Assembly: GCA_047629195.1 (NCBI GenBank)
Contig: JBLHWY010000005.1
Span: forward strand, 1 to 64,000
Reading direction: 5' to 3'
Length of the DNA: 64,000 nucleotides
Source of the DNA: UBA4582 sp047629195
GTDB taxonomy: Bacteria; Pseudomonadota; Gammaproteobacteria; Pseudomonadales; Azotimanducaceae
The position numbers and the translations under genes are program-made. Below are positions 27,239 to 35,798 of the stretch, one piece after another. The notes beneath the pieces are model-generated. The model was not told the origin of the DNA and ran no database searches. It was given only the letters and a program-made list of their open reading frames with translations. Each line of letters starts with the position of its first letter. Positions within the stretch are counted from its first letter, which is position 1.

Positions 27239-28462
27239 ATGGGTGATACAGCGATAGACAAACCGCTTACTGGCTATAAAGTGTTGGATCTTACAATTGC
27301 AAGGGCTGGTCCCACTGCCGTTCGCTTGTTGGCAGATTGGGGAGCTGACGTAGTTAGAATTGAGCCAACTGTTGCGACCGGGCCGAATAACTCGCTTTCC
27401 GGACCGCATGAGGGTTCTGACCAACAAAACTTACATCGAAATAAAAGAGGCTTGGCGTTGAATTTGAAACACCCGGCCGGAGCTGTTGTATTCAAGCGGA
27501 TGGTGGCGAAATCAGATATTGTCGTTGAAAATTTCCGCAGCGATGTCAAACAGCGGCTTGGCATCGAGTATGAAGACCTAAAGAAAGAGAATCCAGGCAT
27601 TATACTCGCGAGCATCTCGGGATTTGGTCAGACTGGTCCTTATCAGCATCGGCCAGGGGTTGATCAAATAGTGCAGGGTTCCAGCGGCCTGATGTCTGTC
27701 ACTGGTGCTCCAGGCGCGGGGCCTATGCGTGCTGGAATTGCCGTTTCGGATACTAGCGCAGGTATGTTTCTCGGCCAGGGTATACTGCTTGCTCTATTGC
27801 ATAGAATGAAAACAGGGGAGGGGCAATGGGTTCATACGTCCTTGCTCGAAGCTATGCTCAGCAAGCTAGATTTTCAGGGTTCCCGATATACCATGGATGG
27901 AGAAATAGCGGCGCAGGAAGGTAATTTTCACCCAACGCTCGCGCCGATGGGTATGTATGCCGCTAGCGACGGATATGTGAATCTTGCCGCAAGCAGCGGA
28001 AAAATGTGGATAAACTTCTGCAAGACATTAGATGCTCAACATTTACTTGAGAGCCCTCAATATGCAAATGGTCGAGACAGATATGAAAACAGAGAGCAAT
28101 TGAATCGTGAAGTTAACGAGCTATGTCAAAAGTTTTCAATGACTGAATTGGTAGAAAAGCTTAATGCTGTGGGTGTTCCGTGTGGCCCCATCAATAATAT
28201 CGGCGAAGCCTTTGAAGATGAACAAGTCAAACATTTGAGAATGGTGAAGCCTGCGCATCACGATTTACGGGGCGATTTGAGTTTGGTTAGATCACCGATA
28301 AACTTGTCTCTGTTTCCCGAGAGCGACCGGTTTCTGCGTGCTGGACCGGGACCGGGGCAACATTCGGTGGAGGTGTTGCGTGAATTCGGTCTTGATAGAC
28401 AGGAGGTTGATGAACTGGTTCAATTAGGCGCAATTCAGAGTAATCCGCTTCACCGTAGCTAA
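27239..28462 (+). CDS. Family III CoA-transferase (CaiB/BaiF)
   Basis: This 407-residue enzyme moves CoA between organic acids. Family features are GYKVLDLTIARAGPTAVRLL and ADWGADVVRIEP at the N terminus, NKRGLALNLKHP, the GQTGPYQHRPGVDQIVQG segment, and the catalytic Asp in AVSDTSAG near residue 173. The substrate cannot be told from sequence. It starts with AGAGGAT about 9 bp upstream and is followed at 73 bp by a crotonase, so a CoA-thioester degradation operon is likely. Confidence 0.9.
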   Translation: MGDTAIDKPLTGYKVLDLTIARAGPTAVRLLADWGADVVRIEPTVATGPNNSLSGPHEGSDQQNLHRNKRGLALNLKHPAGAVVFKRMVAKSDIVVENFRSDVKQRLGIEYEDLKKENPGIILASISGFGQTGPYQHRPGVDQIVQGSSGLMSVTGAPGAGPMRAGIAVSDTSAGMFLGQGILLALLHRMKTGEGQWVHTSLLEAMLSKLDFQGSRYTMDGEIAAQEGNFHPTLAPMGMYAASDGYVNLAASSGKMWINFCKTLDAQHLLESPQYANGRDRYENREQLNREVNELCQKFSMTELVEKLNAVGVPCGPINNIGEAFEDEQVKHLRMVKPAHHDLRGDLSLVRSPINLSLFPESDRFLRAGPGPGQHSVEVLREFGLDRQEVDELVQLGAIQSNPLHRS

Positions 28463-28535
28463 GTAGGTGGAGGGGTAATCAGGGCGTGATAGGAAGCATT
28501 CACACAGACATACGAAGTAGAGGTATCAAGGCGAA

Positions 28536-29339
28536 ATGAAGACCCTAGAGTTACAAACGACAAAAATCCTAGCGGAAGTAAAAAGCGGTATTGGTTGGTT
28601 GACCTTCAATCAGCCAGAGAAGAGAAATGCGATCTGTCTTGAAATGTGGCAGGGCATTGGCGATGTATTGGAAGCTTACGACGCCGATCCAGAGGTAAGG
28701 GTTGTGGTAATGACTGGTGCTGGTGGAAAAGCTTTTGCCTCAGGCGCAGACATCTCTGAATTTGATCAGCACCGTAGCAATGCCGAGCAACGCAGAAACT
28801 ACGAAACTATTGCGTCTAGAGGGAACACCTGGTTGGCGAAATTCAGCAAGCCCCTTATTGGGATGATTCACGGTTATTGTATCGGTGGTGGCTTGGCAAC
28901 TGCGCTTAATGCTGACGTTCGGTTTGCAACGCCTGAATCGACTTTTGGTATTCCAGCCGCCAAATTGGGCCTTGGCTATGAATACGCCGGGTTAGCTAAG
29001 CTGGCTAGATTAGTTGGACCTTCAGTTGCAAGAGACATCATGTTTACCGCGCGTTTCATGGATGCCAAGGAGGCTTTGTCTATTGGCCTTATTAACTTTG
29101 TTGTTGAAGAATCTGAGCTAGAGAAAGCAGTGTCAGATTATGCTGCACTAATTGCCGCTAATGCACCGATGACTGTTTTCGCTGCCAAAGCGGCCGTTAA
29201 TGCATTTGAAAAATATTCTGTGACAGAAGCTTCGCGAGAGGTTGCGCATCTTGTCGATGCCTGTTTCGACAGCGAAGACTATAAAGAAGGGAGAAAAGCA
29301 TTTTCTGAAAAACGAAAGCCCTCCTTTAAGGGAAAGTAG
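28536..29339 (+). CDS. Enoyl-CoA hydratase/isomerase (crotonase) family protein
   Basis: This 267-residue crotonase-fold enzyme has the oxyanion-hole segments KAFASGADISEF (near 68) and IHGYCIGGGLATALNADVRF (near 112). The usual hydratase catalytic Glu pair is not clear, so hydratase, isomerase or another CoA-acyl reaction are all possible. It lies between a CoA-transferase and a luciferase-like monooxygenase on the same strand, consistent with a short catabolic operon. Confidence 0.88.
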   Translation: MKTLELQTTKILAEVKSGIGWLTFNQPEKRNAICLEMWQGIGDVLEAYDADPEVRVVVMTGAGGKAFASGADISEFDQHRSNAEQRRNYETIASRGNTWLAKFSKPLIGMIHGYCIGGGLATALNADVRFATPESTFGIPAAKLGLGYEYAGLAKLARLVGPSVARDIMFTARFMDAKEALSIGLINFVVEESELEKAVSDYAALIAANAPMTVFAAKAAVNAFEKYSVTEASREVAHLVDACFDSEDYKEGRKAFSEKRKPSFKGK

Positions 29340-29405
29340 CCGTTAAGGTATTCATGGAGATAGTCAGCTCTCGTGTAAGGTCTAGCTAATAAGAGGTTTT
29401 TGGCA

Positions 29406-30314
29406 ATGAAAGTAGGGATTTCCGTTACAAGCGCGCTTCCGGACAGCGATGTCAGGGAAGGCCCAAAACAGATGCTAGCGCGAGCAAAAGCCGCGGCAGG
29501 GGCGGGTTTGAATTCGTTGTTTGTCGGAGATCATCACGTGGTGAAGAGTCCCTACTATCAGAATGTTCCTATGATTGCGCGCATGATGGCAGAGTGGGAT
29601 CAACGAGATATTGGTGCACTGTTTCTGTTACCTATGTGGCATCCAGTATTAGCAGCTGAGCAAATCGCAACCTTGGCTTGTCTTACGCAAGGTAAATTCA
29701 TCATGCAATGTGGATTGGGGCACGGTGAGGCTGCATTTAAAGCGATGGGCACGGAACAAAAATATCGTGTTCGTGCATTTGAGCAGTCAATTGAAGTAAT
29801 GCGGGCGCTTTGGTGTGGGGATAAAGTTTCGCTAGACGGACACTGGAAGATTGAAGATGCACAAATTTCTCCTCAACCTCCACAAGACATCGAAATTTGG
29901 ATTGGCGCCTCAGCAGATGTCGCTATTGAGCGGGCAGCGAGGATGGGAGATGTTTGGTTAGCCTCGCCAGGTATCGACATTGCTGCTGCTAAGCGTCAGT
30001 TAGAAGTGTATCTTTCAGCATTATCAGCGGATCAGAAGGCGGTTCCCGATACAATTGCAATTCGTCGGGATGTCTACGTTGCGGAATCTCCCGCGGAAGC
30101 GAACGAAGTAAGATCAATGGTAGAAAGCCGCGGATATCGGGGTTTTGATTCGGAGAGCTTGGTCATTGGCGATGCTAATGAAGTAGCAGAACAATTCTTG
30201 AAGTTTAATGCGATCGGTTTTACGGATATGATCGTGCGCAACCTTCATCGTGACTATGATCTTGCGATTGCCTCCACGGAACGATTAGCCACGGTGACCA
30301 AGCTACTATCCTGA
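29406..30314 (+). CDS. LLM-class flavin-dependent oxidoreductase
   Basis: This 302-residue protein is of the bacterial luciferase-like TIM-barrel family. Evidence includes VGISVTSALPDSDVREG at the start, GLNSLFVGDHHV, FLLPMWHPVLAAEQIATL and MQCGLGHGEAAFKAMGTEQK, with F420- or FMN-type barrel spacing. The ATG at 29406 follows AGAGG by 9 bp. Whether it uses FMN or F420 cannot be decided. It belongs to the CaiB-crotonase operon by strand and spacing (66 bp). Confidence 0.85.
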   Translation: MKVGISVTSALPDSDVREGPKQMLARAKAAAGAGLNSLFVGDHHVVKSPYYQNVPMIARMMAEWDQRDIGALFLLPMWHPVLAAEQIATLACLTQGKFIMQCGLGHGEAAFKAMGTEQKYRVRAFEQSIEVMRALWCGDKVSLDGHWKIEDAQISPQPPQDIEIWIGASADVAIERAARMGDVWLASPGIDIAAAKRQLEVYLSALSADQKAVPDTIAIRRDVYVAESPAEANEVRSMVESRGYRGFDSESLVIGDANEVAEQFLKFNAIGFTDMIVRNLHRDYDLAIASTERLATVTKLLS

Positions 30315-30364
30315 AATTTTGTTGCACACCTTAGTTTAAAACTTAGAATAGAGGCAATTACAAA

Positions 30365-30835
30365 GTGCTAGATACCCCCGAAGTTTCGGATCCAATAGCG
30401 TGGCATCGATACTTTGCGGTTCAAGCCAATAATGCCTGTTGGGATTTAACAACTAAAAAAGACCGCATGGCGCTGGACGATCAAAGAATGCTGGATGCTG
30501 CACATACGGCATTCTTCCATTGGGCCGCATGTGGTACAGAACAGAATGTGCAGCGGGCAAGGATGTTGCTCGCAGAAGTACATACATTACTTGGCTTAGG
30601 TGAGTCTGCATTGCTCTATGCTCGTGAGATGCATGAATATTTCCTCAACTCTGAAACATCAGATTGGGAAATTGCATTCGCGCATTGTATCCTTGCACAC
30701 GCGGCTCATACGGCTGGAGACATGACAACTTACCGAGATTCCTTTGATAGTGCAGCTTTAGCGCTTGAAGCGATCGGTGACGCTGAAGACAAAAAAATAG
30801 TGCGAGCTACCTTTGATCTTGTGCCGCAACCTTAA
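30365..30835 (+). CDS. Conserved-looking hypothetical protein
   Basis: This 156-residue soluble protein is not recognised. It starts with GTG and is mostly helical, with TPR-like features (ARMLLAEVHTLLGLGESALLYA, then FAHCILAHAAHTAGDMTTYR). It is rich in His, Trp and Cys. It lies 50 bp after the luciferase-like gene on the same strand and is probably the last gene of that operon. A helper role in the pathway is only a guess. Confidence 0.65.
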   Translation: MLDTPEVSDPIAWHRYFAVQANNACWDLTTKKDRMALDDQRMLDAAHTAFFHWAACGTEQNVQRARMLLAEVHTLLGLGESALLYAREMHEYFLNSETSDWEIAFAHCILAHAAHTAGDMTTYRDSFDSAALALEAIGDAEDKKIVRATFDLVPQP

Positions 30836-31164
30836 TGTCTTCGGGCGAAGCCTCAGTAGAGGCTATCTTGTCCAGCAGATTTTTAAGAATGCTATCTCCA
30901 ATTCTGTAGACCCATCAGTCGGTAACGGGTACTACTTCATCTCTCGTTTGTCGCTGGCATTTTTCTGATAAGAGGTGCACATCCTCTAGAGTGCGATCTC
31001 GGAAATCTGGACAGTCTGCTTGATGAGGTACTCTCTGAATACGAAAGCGAATTTGGATTTGGATTTTTAGTGAGCGAGGATGCAAAAATGTTTATGTTGG
31101 ATAATTTACCTGACCAGCAATAGACCTAAACGATTAAAGGTAAAAAATATGAAAAGGAAAATTT
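30836..31164 (+). other. Gap without a supported gene
   Basis: A frame is open from 30926 to 31123 and ends in a plausible protein-like tail (EDAKMFMLDNLPDQQ), but it has no usable start codon. It may be the 3' remnant of a lost gene. AAAAGGAAA near the end is the ribosome site of the following ridA-like gene. Confidence 0.4.
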
Positions 31165-31521
31165 ATGTCGATAAAGAGAATTAAGCCTGGACCTCGAATG
31201 TCCCAAGCGGTCGTTTATAATGGTGTCGTCACGACAGCTGGACAGGTTGGGCTAAATGCAGCGGGCGAAAGCGCGGCGAATCAAACGAAAGATATATTGA
31301 AGAATATTGATGGACTGTTAGCTGAAGCTGGCACAAACAAGTCGTGCTTACTTACGGCGACAATTTGGTTGTCCGATATGGAAAACTTTAATGAAATGAA
31401 TGAAGTCTGGGATGCTTGGATTGACAAGGAAGCACCACCAACGCGGGCATGCGTTGAGTCTAAGCTTGCATCACCTAAATTCGTTGTTGAAATTAAAGTA
31501 ACTGCAAGCGTATCGTCCTAA
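31165..31521 (+). CDS. RidA/YjgF/UK114-family protein
   Basis: This 118-residue protein is of the RidA family, whose best-known members deaminate reactive enamine/imine intermediates. GVVTTAGQVGLNA at the N terminus, the helix SCLLTATIWLSDMENFNEMN and the arginine in APPTRACVESKLASPKFVVE are all typical. The conserved Arg of the active site is present. It begins with ATG preceded by AAGGAAA. Confidence 0.9.
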   Translation: MSIKRIKPGPRMSQAVVYNGVVTTAGQVGLNAAGESAANQTKDILKNIDGLLAEAGTNKSCLLTATIWLSDMENFNEMNEVWDAWIDKEAPPTRACVESKLASPKFVVEIKVTASVSS

Positions 31522-31583
31522 GTCACTGTTCATAGCCTCCGCTCAATGACTACCATGGAAAAACTGATGGCCGCGCAATATTA

Positions 31584-31868
31584 GTGCGGTTGTCATTTCT
31601 TCGGCCAATCTTCGACACGGTCGCATTGCGGCAGCCCCTTGCATATCTGCGTCGTAAAACCTTTGCCGCAAATACGTTTGTTATTCTAGAAGAGGCTCAG
31701 AATACGTCTTTAGCACAACTGGAAATGTTTTTGACTCGAATTGGGGAAGGTTGCCAGGTTGTGGTGAACGGAGAGGTAGAACAGAGTGACATTCGCGCAC
31801 TTAAAGGTCTAGTCGGATATCAAATCGATCTTTATGAGTCGAAGAGCGAAACGGATTGCGAGGTTTAA
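31584..31868 (+). pseudogene. Truncated PhoH-like ATPase fragment
   Basis: The 94-residue frame contains PLAYLRRKTFAANTFVILEE followed by AQNT and a GEGCQVVVNGEVEQSD stretch, matching the Walker B and following region of PhoH-family ATPases. The Walker A half and the remainder of the fold are absent, and the Walker B Asp (DEAQ) is Glu (EEAQ). RPIFDTVALR just before PLAYL looks like a join to an earlier part of the family by internal deletion. I read this as a broken gene; expression is not excluded. Confidence 0.7.
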
Positions 31869-31881
31869 GTGCTCGCAGTTC

Positions 31882-32445
31882 TTAACGCTTACGGCCGCAA
31901 TAGCATTGAATCACTGCTCGCTTTGGTGCTGATACGAAGCCTTCAAAGAAATCAATTTGGTCACACTCAGGATTGAAAGTATTCGCCAGTTCAAGGGGTG
32001 AGAGTAGGAAATCAGCGTTCTTAGGTCGACCATATTGTTCATTGCCTGCCATGAACGTTTGGTAGATAAGAATTCCCCCTGGACTGAGAGCCTGTATTAA
32101 TGCTGACATTAAAGGACGATGCAGATAGTTTACGACGACAATGCATTGGAGATTTCTTCCGAAAAAAGGTAGCTGCTCACTGTAGATAACTTCTGATTGA
32201 TTCGATATAGCAAGATCTGAAGATTCAAGGTCGAAGGTGGTGACCTGACAGGCAGGGTCGTCGGCGTATGCAGCTAGGCCGCTAGTGTCTTTATCTAGAG
32301 CAATAACTTGGTGGCCCCGTGCCAGAAAGAATTCTGTATGTCGGCCTCCACCACAGGCAAGGTCGAGCACCGTCGCATTTGGCTGAACCAGTGGCGCAAA
32401 TTTTCTCACCCATGAGGTGACATTAGATGTTCTATCGTGACTCAT
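31882..32445 (-). CDS. Class I SAM-dependent methyltransferase (TehB-like size)
   Basis: This 187-residue protein has motif I VLDLACGGGRHTEFFLARG with the acidic residue of IALDKD that binds the SAM ribose, and a post-I region ending IVVVNYLHRPL. The substrate is unknown. The short length and fold resemble TehB-type enzymes. It is convergent with the phoH fragment and divergent from the mazG-like gene. Confidence 0.85.
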   Translation of the reverse strand: MSHDRTSNVTSWVRKFAPLVQPNATVLDLACGGGRHTEFFLARGHQVIALDKDTSGLAAYADDPACQVTTFDLESSDLAISNQSEVIYSEQLPFFGRNLQCIVVVNYLHRPLMSALIQALSPGGILIYQTFMAGNEQYGRPKNADFLLSPLELANTFNPECDQIDFFEGFVSAPKRAVIQCYCGRKR

Positions 32446-32552
32446 AATAGCTCGCTAAAGAAATACTACTTGCCTGTTAAGGAAACTCGGTTCTCCTTTG
32501 TTACTCTACCGCAGCTAGTCAAAATTAAGAACACGATATTTTAGGAGACATG

Positions 32553-32912
32553 ATGTCAGAATTTCACGAGCTCACCGAGATCATAAACGAATTTACAACG
32601 GAACGAGAATGGGGTGCCTTTCATAGCCCGAAGAATCTTGCCATGGCGCTAAGTGTTGAATCATCGGAGTTGTTGGAGCATTTCCAATGGTTGACCGAGG
32701 AGGAATCTAGGAATCTGGATGCCAGGACATTGTCCGAGGTGGCGGATGAAATTGCCGATGTACAATGGTATCTGCTGAGAATTGCCAATCAGTTAGGTAT
32801 CGACATACCTGCTGCTGCCAGAGAGAAAATGGAAAAGAACCGTGTCAAATACCCTGTTGAATTAGCGAAGGGCAACGCGACTAAATATAACCGCTATGAG
32901 GATGAATCTTAA
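32553..32912 (+). CDS. MazG-like nucleotide pyrophosphohydrolase (dCTPase type)
   Basis: This 119-residue protein has the all-alpha NTP pyrophosphatase pattern: NLAMALSVESSELLEHFQWL supplies the EExxE-like acidic helix and SEVADEIADVQWYLLRIA the ExxD helix that bind magnesium. Size and residues match the RS21-C6/MazG-like group that cleaves deoxynucleotides such as dCTP. The ATG at 32553 lies 5 bp from AGGAG; the ATG three bases upstream is too close. It is convergent with the SulP operon. Confidence 0.88.
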   Translation: MSEFHELTEIINEFTTEREWGAFHSPKNLAMALSVESSELLEHFQWLTEEESRNLDARTLSEVADEIADVQWYLLRIANQLGIDIPAAAREKMEKNRVKYPVELAKGNATKYNRYEDES

Positions 32913-32930
32913 AGCTTGAGTTAATACGCG

Positions 32931-32970
32931 AAAAAAAATCAGCGACCGATATATAGGTAATACCGGTCGC
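32931..32970 (-). terminator. Intrinsic terminator of the ArsR-carbonic anhydrase-SulP operon
   Basis: Read on the minus strand, GCGACCG-GTATTACC...TATCGGTCGC forms a 7-bp GC-rich stem (arms at 32964-32970 and 32942-32948) that can extend past one mismatch. It is followed two bases later by a run of eight T (the A-run at 32931-32938 on the plus strand). It lies 40 bp past the SulP stop. On the plus strand there is no T-run, so it does not clearly serve the mazG-like gene. Confidence 0.8.
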
Positions 32971-33009
32971 CAAATACAGGGTTGTGCAAGTTTTAGTAAC
33001 CTATTCGAA

Positions 33010-34671
33010 CTATGATGCAGGGCCGTCAGCAGTTGCCATTGGCTGTCTATTTTTTTCGACCTCAAGTGCCTGATCTACCGCTGCCCGCAATGCTTCTATC
33101 CTTGTGTTGTAGCTGGTAATCACAGAGAAATTGTCTTGTTCATTTAGTGCTATTAGCGTGTTTCTAATTGATTCGCTCATACCCGTCTCATAAACAGTTT
33201 TTCCAGATGCCGTGGCGTCGGTAATAATAGTTTCTACCGCGCGTGAGGCTGAAACATCAATGAAAGGGACCCTAGAGAAATCCAGGATGATTGCAGCTGA
33301 TTTGCTACTCGTTCTTTCGCGGACAGTATGACCAAGGTCTGCAGCTGCGCCAAAACTAAGTGGACCGCCGAAATCAAAGATTGTTACTTGTCCTTTGACC
33401 TTCTCTAAAAGCTCAATTTCTTCTGGCGTTGAATTAGGCGAGGCATCACTTTCACTACCAAACTGTTTCAGTTGTTCATCTGCTAACTGCTTGACGAAAG
33501 CTAGCGCGGCGAGAATGACACCAGCAGCAACTGCAGTGATCAGATCAACAAATACGGTAAGTATTAAGACCAACGCCATAAGTACAAGATCTAATCTAGG
33601 TCCCTTGTGTGCTCGTTTTAGATAGCCAACATCAATAATGTCGTATCCTACTTTAATAAGGATACCAGCGAGTACGGCATGAGGAATTTGAGAAGCAAGC
33701 GGTGATAGACTGACGACAACTAACAACAGCAATACAGCATGTATCATACCCGAAATTTTTGTCTTGCCTCCGGTTCTAATATTGACAACGGTTCTCATTG
33801 TTGCTCCAGCACCTGGAATTGCACCAAACAGTCCAGCGAAGGTGTTACCGATGCCTTGCCCAATCAACTCTTTGTCTGAATCGTGTCGGGTTCTTGTCAT
33901 GTTATCTGCGACCAAGGAGGTTAGCAGGCTGTCAATAGCGCCAAGCACAGCGAGTAACACAGCAGCTTCAAGGACGATGAGAAAAGTTTCGCTCGTGAAT
34001 GCAGGCACAACTAGAGACGGAAAGCCTGTTGGAATATCGCCGAGTACAGGTGCGCCTGCGATGAATAAACTTGTCACCGTTCCAATTACTAACGCCGCTA
34101 GTGGCGCAGGAAAGAACTTCCCTAGTTTTTTAGGCCATAAAAAAATGACCAACAATGTCAGAACGCCTATCATCAAGGCGGCCATATTGGGATCCATGAC
34201 AGCACCAGGGATTGCCGTCAATGCTGGTATTGTTCCGCCGCCGTCGGGTTCGTGGCCAAAAATACGCGAAAGTTGCAGGGCGATGATGATGCAACCAATA
34301 CCGCTCATAAAGCCAGACACCACAGGGTACGGCACGAGCCGAATGTACTGTCCCATCTTAAATACGCCGAGGAATATCTGCAATACACCCGCGAGTACGA
34401 CAGCTGCGAAAACGAGTGCTGGATTTCCGCTCAGCGTGGCGAAGATGCCCGCGAAAACCACGACCATGGGTCCTGTCGGTCCAGAGACGTTCGAAGGTGT
34501 GCCGCCAAAGAGAGAAGCGAAGAAGCCGACAAATATAGCCCCCCAGATACCCGCAATTGGACCAGCGCCGGATGCCTCACCAAAAGCCAACGCTAATGGT
34601 AAGGCAATGATGCCTGCTGTCAGGCCGCCAAATACATCGCCTCGAAGGTTGGATAAGTCAAAAAACTTCAT
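33010..34671 (-). CDS. SulP-family anion transporter with STAS domain
   Basis: This 553-residue permease is of the SLC26/SulP family: about 12 membrane segments (GLTAGIIALPLALAFGEASG at the start, the GPTGPMVVVFAGI core motif) and a C-terminal STAS domain from about residue 430. The ATG at 34671 is 8 bp from GAGGAG; ATG 34677 is too near. SulP proteins move sulfate, bicarbonate or other anions. The carbonic anhydrase directly upstream suggests bicarbonate, like cyanobacterial BicA, but substrate residues were not assessed. Confidence 0.92.
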   Translation of the reverse strand: MKFFDLSNLRGDVFGGLTAGIIALPLALAFGEASGAGPIAGIWGAIFVGFFASLFGGTPSNVSGPTGPMVVVFAGIFATLSGNPALVFAAVVLAGVLQIFLGVFKMGQYIRLVPYPVVSGFMSGIGCIIIALQLSRIFGHEPDGGGTIPALTAIPGAVMDPNMAALMIGVLTLLVIFLWPKKLGKFFPAPLAALVIGTVTSLFIAGAPVLGDIPTGFPSLVVPAFTSETFLIVLEAAVLLAVLGAIDSLLTSLVADNMTRTRHDSDKELIGQGIGNTFAGLFGAIPGAGATMRTVVNIRTGGKTKISGMIHAVLLLLVVVSLSPLASQIPHAVLAGILIKVGYDIIDVGYLKRAHKGPRLDLVLMALVLILTVFVDLITAVAAGVILAALAFVKQLADEQLKQFGSESDASPNSTPEEIELLEKVKGQVTIFDFGGPLSFGAAADLGHTVRERTSSKSAAIILDFSRVPFIDVSASRAVETIITDATASGKTVYETGMSESIRNTLIALNEQDNFSVITSYNTRIEALRAAVDQALEVEKNRQPMATADGPAS

Positions 34672-34701
34672 GGGCATAACTCCTCAAAAATTATTCTGCT
34701 G

Positions 34702-35373
34702 TTAGTCGTGGCACGCGGATTTTGTTGCTAGTGCAGCGACTTCTTCAGCGTATCTTGAGTCGACTGGAACAAATTTGTTCTCGCCTTCATCGAATGCTTC
34801 AACATCTCCTGTTTTGATGTCGTAGACCCAGCCATGCAGTCTAAGGTCGCCCTTGGCGAGTCGAGAAGCGACACTGGGATGCGTTTTTAGATGTTGGAGC
34901 TGTAAGATGACATTCTGTTCCAACAGTATCTTCATGCGGGTGTCGTCATCAGCACCTTCGGGTGCAATTGCTTCCATAACATCAACAGCAGCTTTGGAGT
35001 AACCCAGCCATTCTTTTACGTGGGGCAGGGATGTTAACCCTTCAGGAAACATTGCCCCTTTCATTGCGCCACACTCGGTATGACCGCAAATAACAATATG
35101 CGGTATTTTTAATGCTGCTACTGCAAACTCAATTGATGCAGTCATAGCACCGGTGTTATTTGTATGGGGTGGAATAATATTTCCCGCATTACGACAGATG
35201 AAAAGCTCGCCGGGATCGGTTTGCGTAATCATTGCTGGCTCAATTCGAGAATCCGAGCAAGTGATGAAAAGTGCTTCTGGTTCTTGGCCTTTGCTTAGTC
35301 GCTCGAACAGTTCCTTTTTCGCTGGATACACTTCATTTTGAAACTTAATAACTCCAGTTGCAAATTTTGGCAT
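34702..35373 (-). CDS. Beta-class carbonic anhydrase
   Basis: This 223-residue zinc enzyme interconverts carbon dioxide and bicarbonate. The zinc ligands are in register with E. coli CynT: Cys39 and Asp41 in TCSDSR, His98 and Cys101 in CGHTECGAMKG. The active-site RNAGN follows. AGAGGT precedes the ATG by 7 bp. It lies 44 bp after the ArsR-type gene and 30 bp before the SulP gene, in one operon. Confidence 0.95.
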   Translation of the reverse strand: MPKFATGVIKFQNEVYPAKKELFERLSKGQEPEALFITCSDSRIEPAMITQTDPGELFICRNAGNIIPPHTNNTGAMTASIEFAVAALKIPHIVICGHTECGAMKGAMFPEGLTSLPHVKEWLGYSKAAVDVMEAIAPEGADDDTRMKILLEQNVILQLQHLKTHPSVASRLAKGDLRLHGWVYDIKTGDVEAFDEGENKFVPVDSRYAEEVAALATKSACHD

Positions 35374-35417
35374 TGTAATAACCTCTATCTCGGGTAGTTG
35401 GTGCTTATTAGTCGTTG

Positions 35418-35798
35418 TTAGTCGTTAGTAGGCTTGGTGGTTTCTTTACTCTTTTCTGCAGACCATAATTCTCGGGCTTTTGTAATGTTTACCTTGCTGA
35501 CACCTTTGATACGTCCCTCGACAAAATCGAGGCCTTCTATGATCCAATCTGCCATGTCTGGTTGAGTTAAATGGTAATAGTGACGTCTTCCATCTCGGCG
35601 TTCCTCAACGATTCGATGGGCTCGCATTAGGCTCAGATGCTGAGAGACTCTGGGTCCAGGTAGATCAAGGCTATCAATCAGTGTGTTGACATCTTTTTCT
35701 CCTGAGCGGAGTTCTTCAATAATCCGTATGCGATCCGGATTGGCAACGACCTTAAAAATATCAGCTAGCTCTTTTGCGACCACTTTTCTGTCGGGCAT
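35418..35798 (-). CDS. ArsR/SmtB-family winged-helix regulator
   Basis: This 126-residue DNA-binding protein has a helix-turn-helix (LIDSLDLPGPRVSQHLSLMR, like the ArsR recognition helix) and the wing VEERRDGRRHYYHL. The metal-binding ELCVCDL motif is absent, so it may sense something other than a metal. As first gene of the carbonic anhydrase-SulP operon it may control it; a 16-bp palindrome (TATGAATTTAATCATA, 35902-35917) lies 104 bp upstream. Confidence 0.88.
   Translation of the reverse strand: MPDRKVVAKELADIFKVVANPDRIRIIEELRSGEKDVNTLIDSLDLPGPRVSQHLSLMRAHRIVEERRDGRRHYYHLTQPDMADWIIEGLDFVEGRIKGVSKVNITKARELWSAEKSKETTKPTND

Noticed and set aside
30926..31123. Open 66-codon frame before ridA.
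   Set aside because: No start codon is present and no family was recognised; kept only as a possible remnant in the gap entry.
33764..34705. A 313-residue plus-strand frame opposite the SulP gene.
   Set aside because: It is a shadow of the SulP coding strand; composition and motifs match no family.
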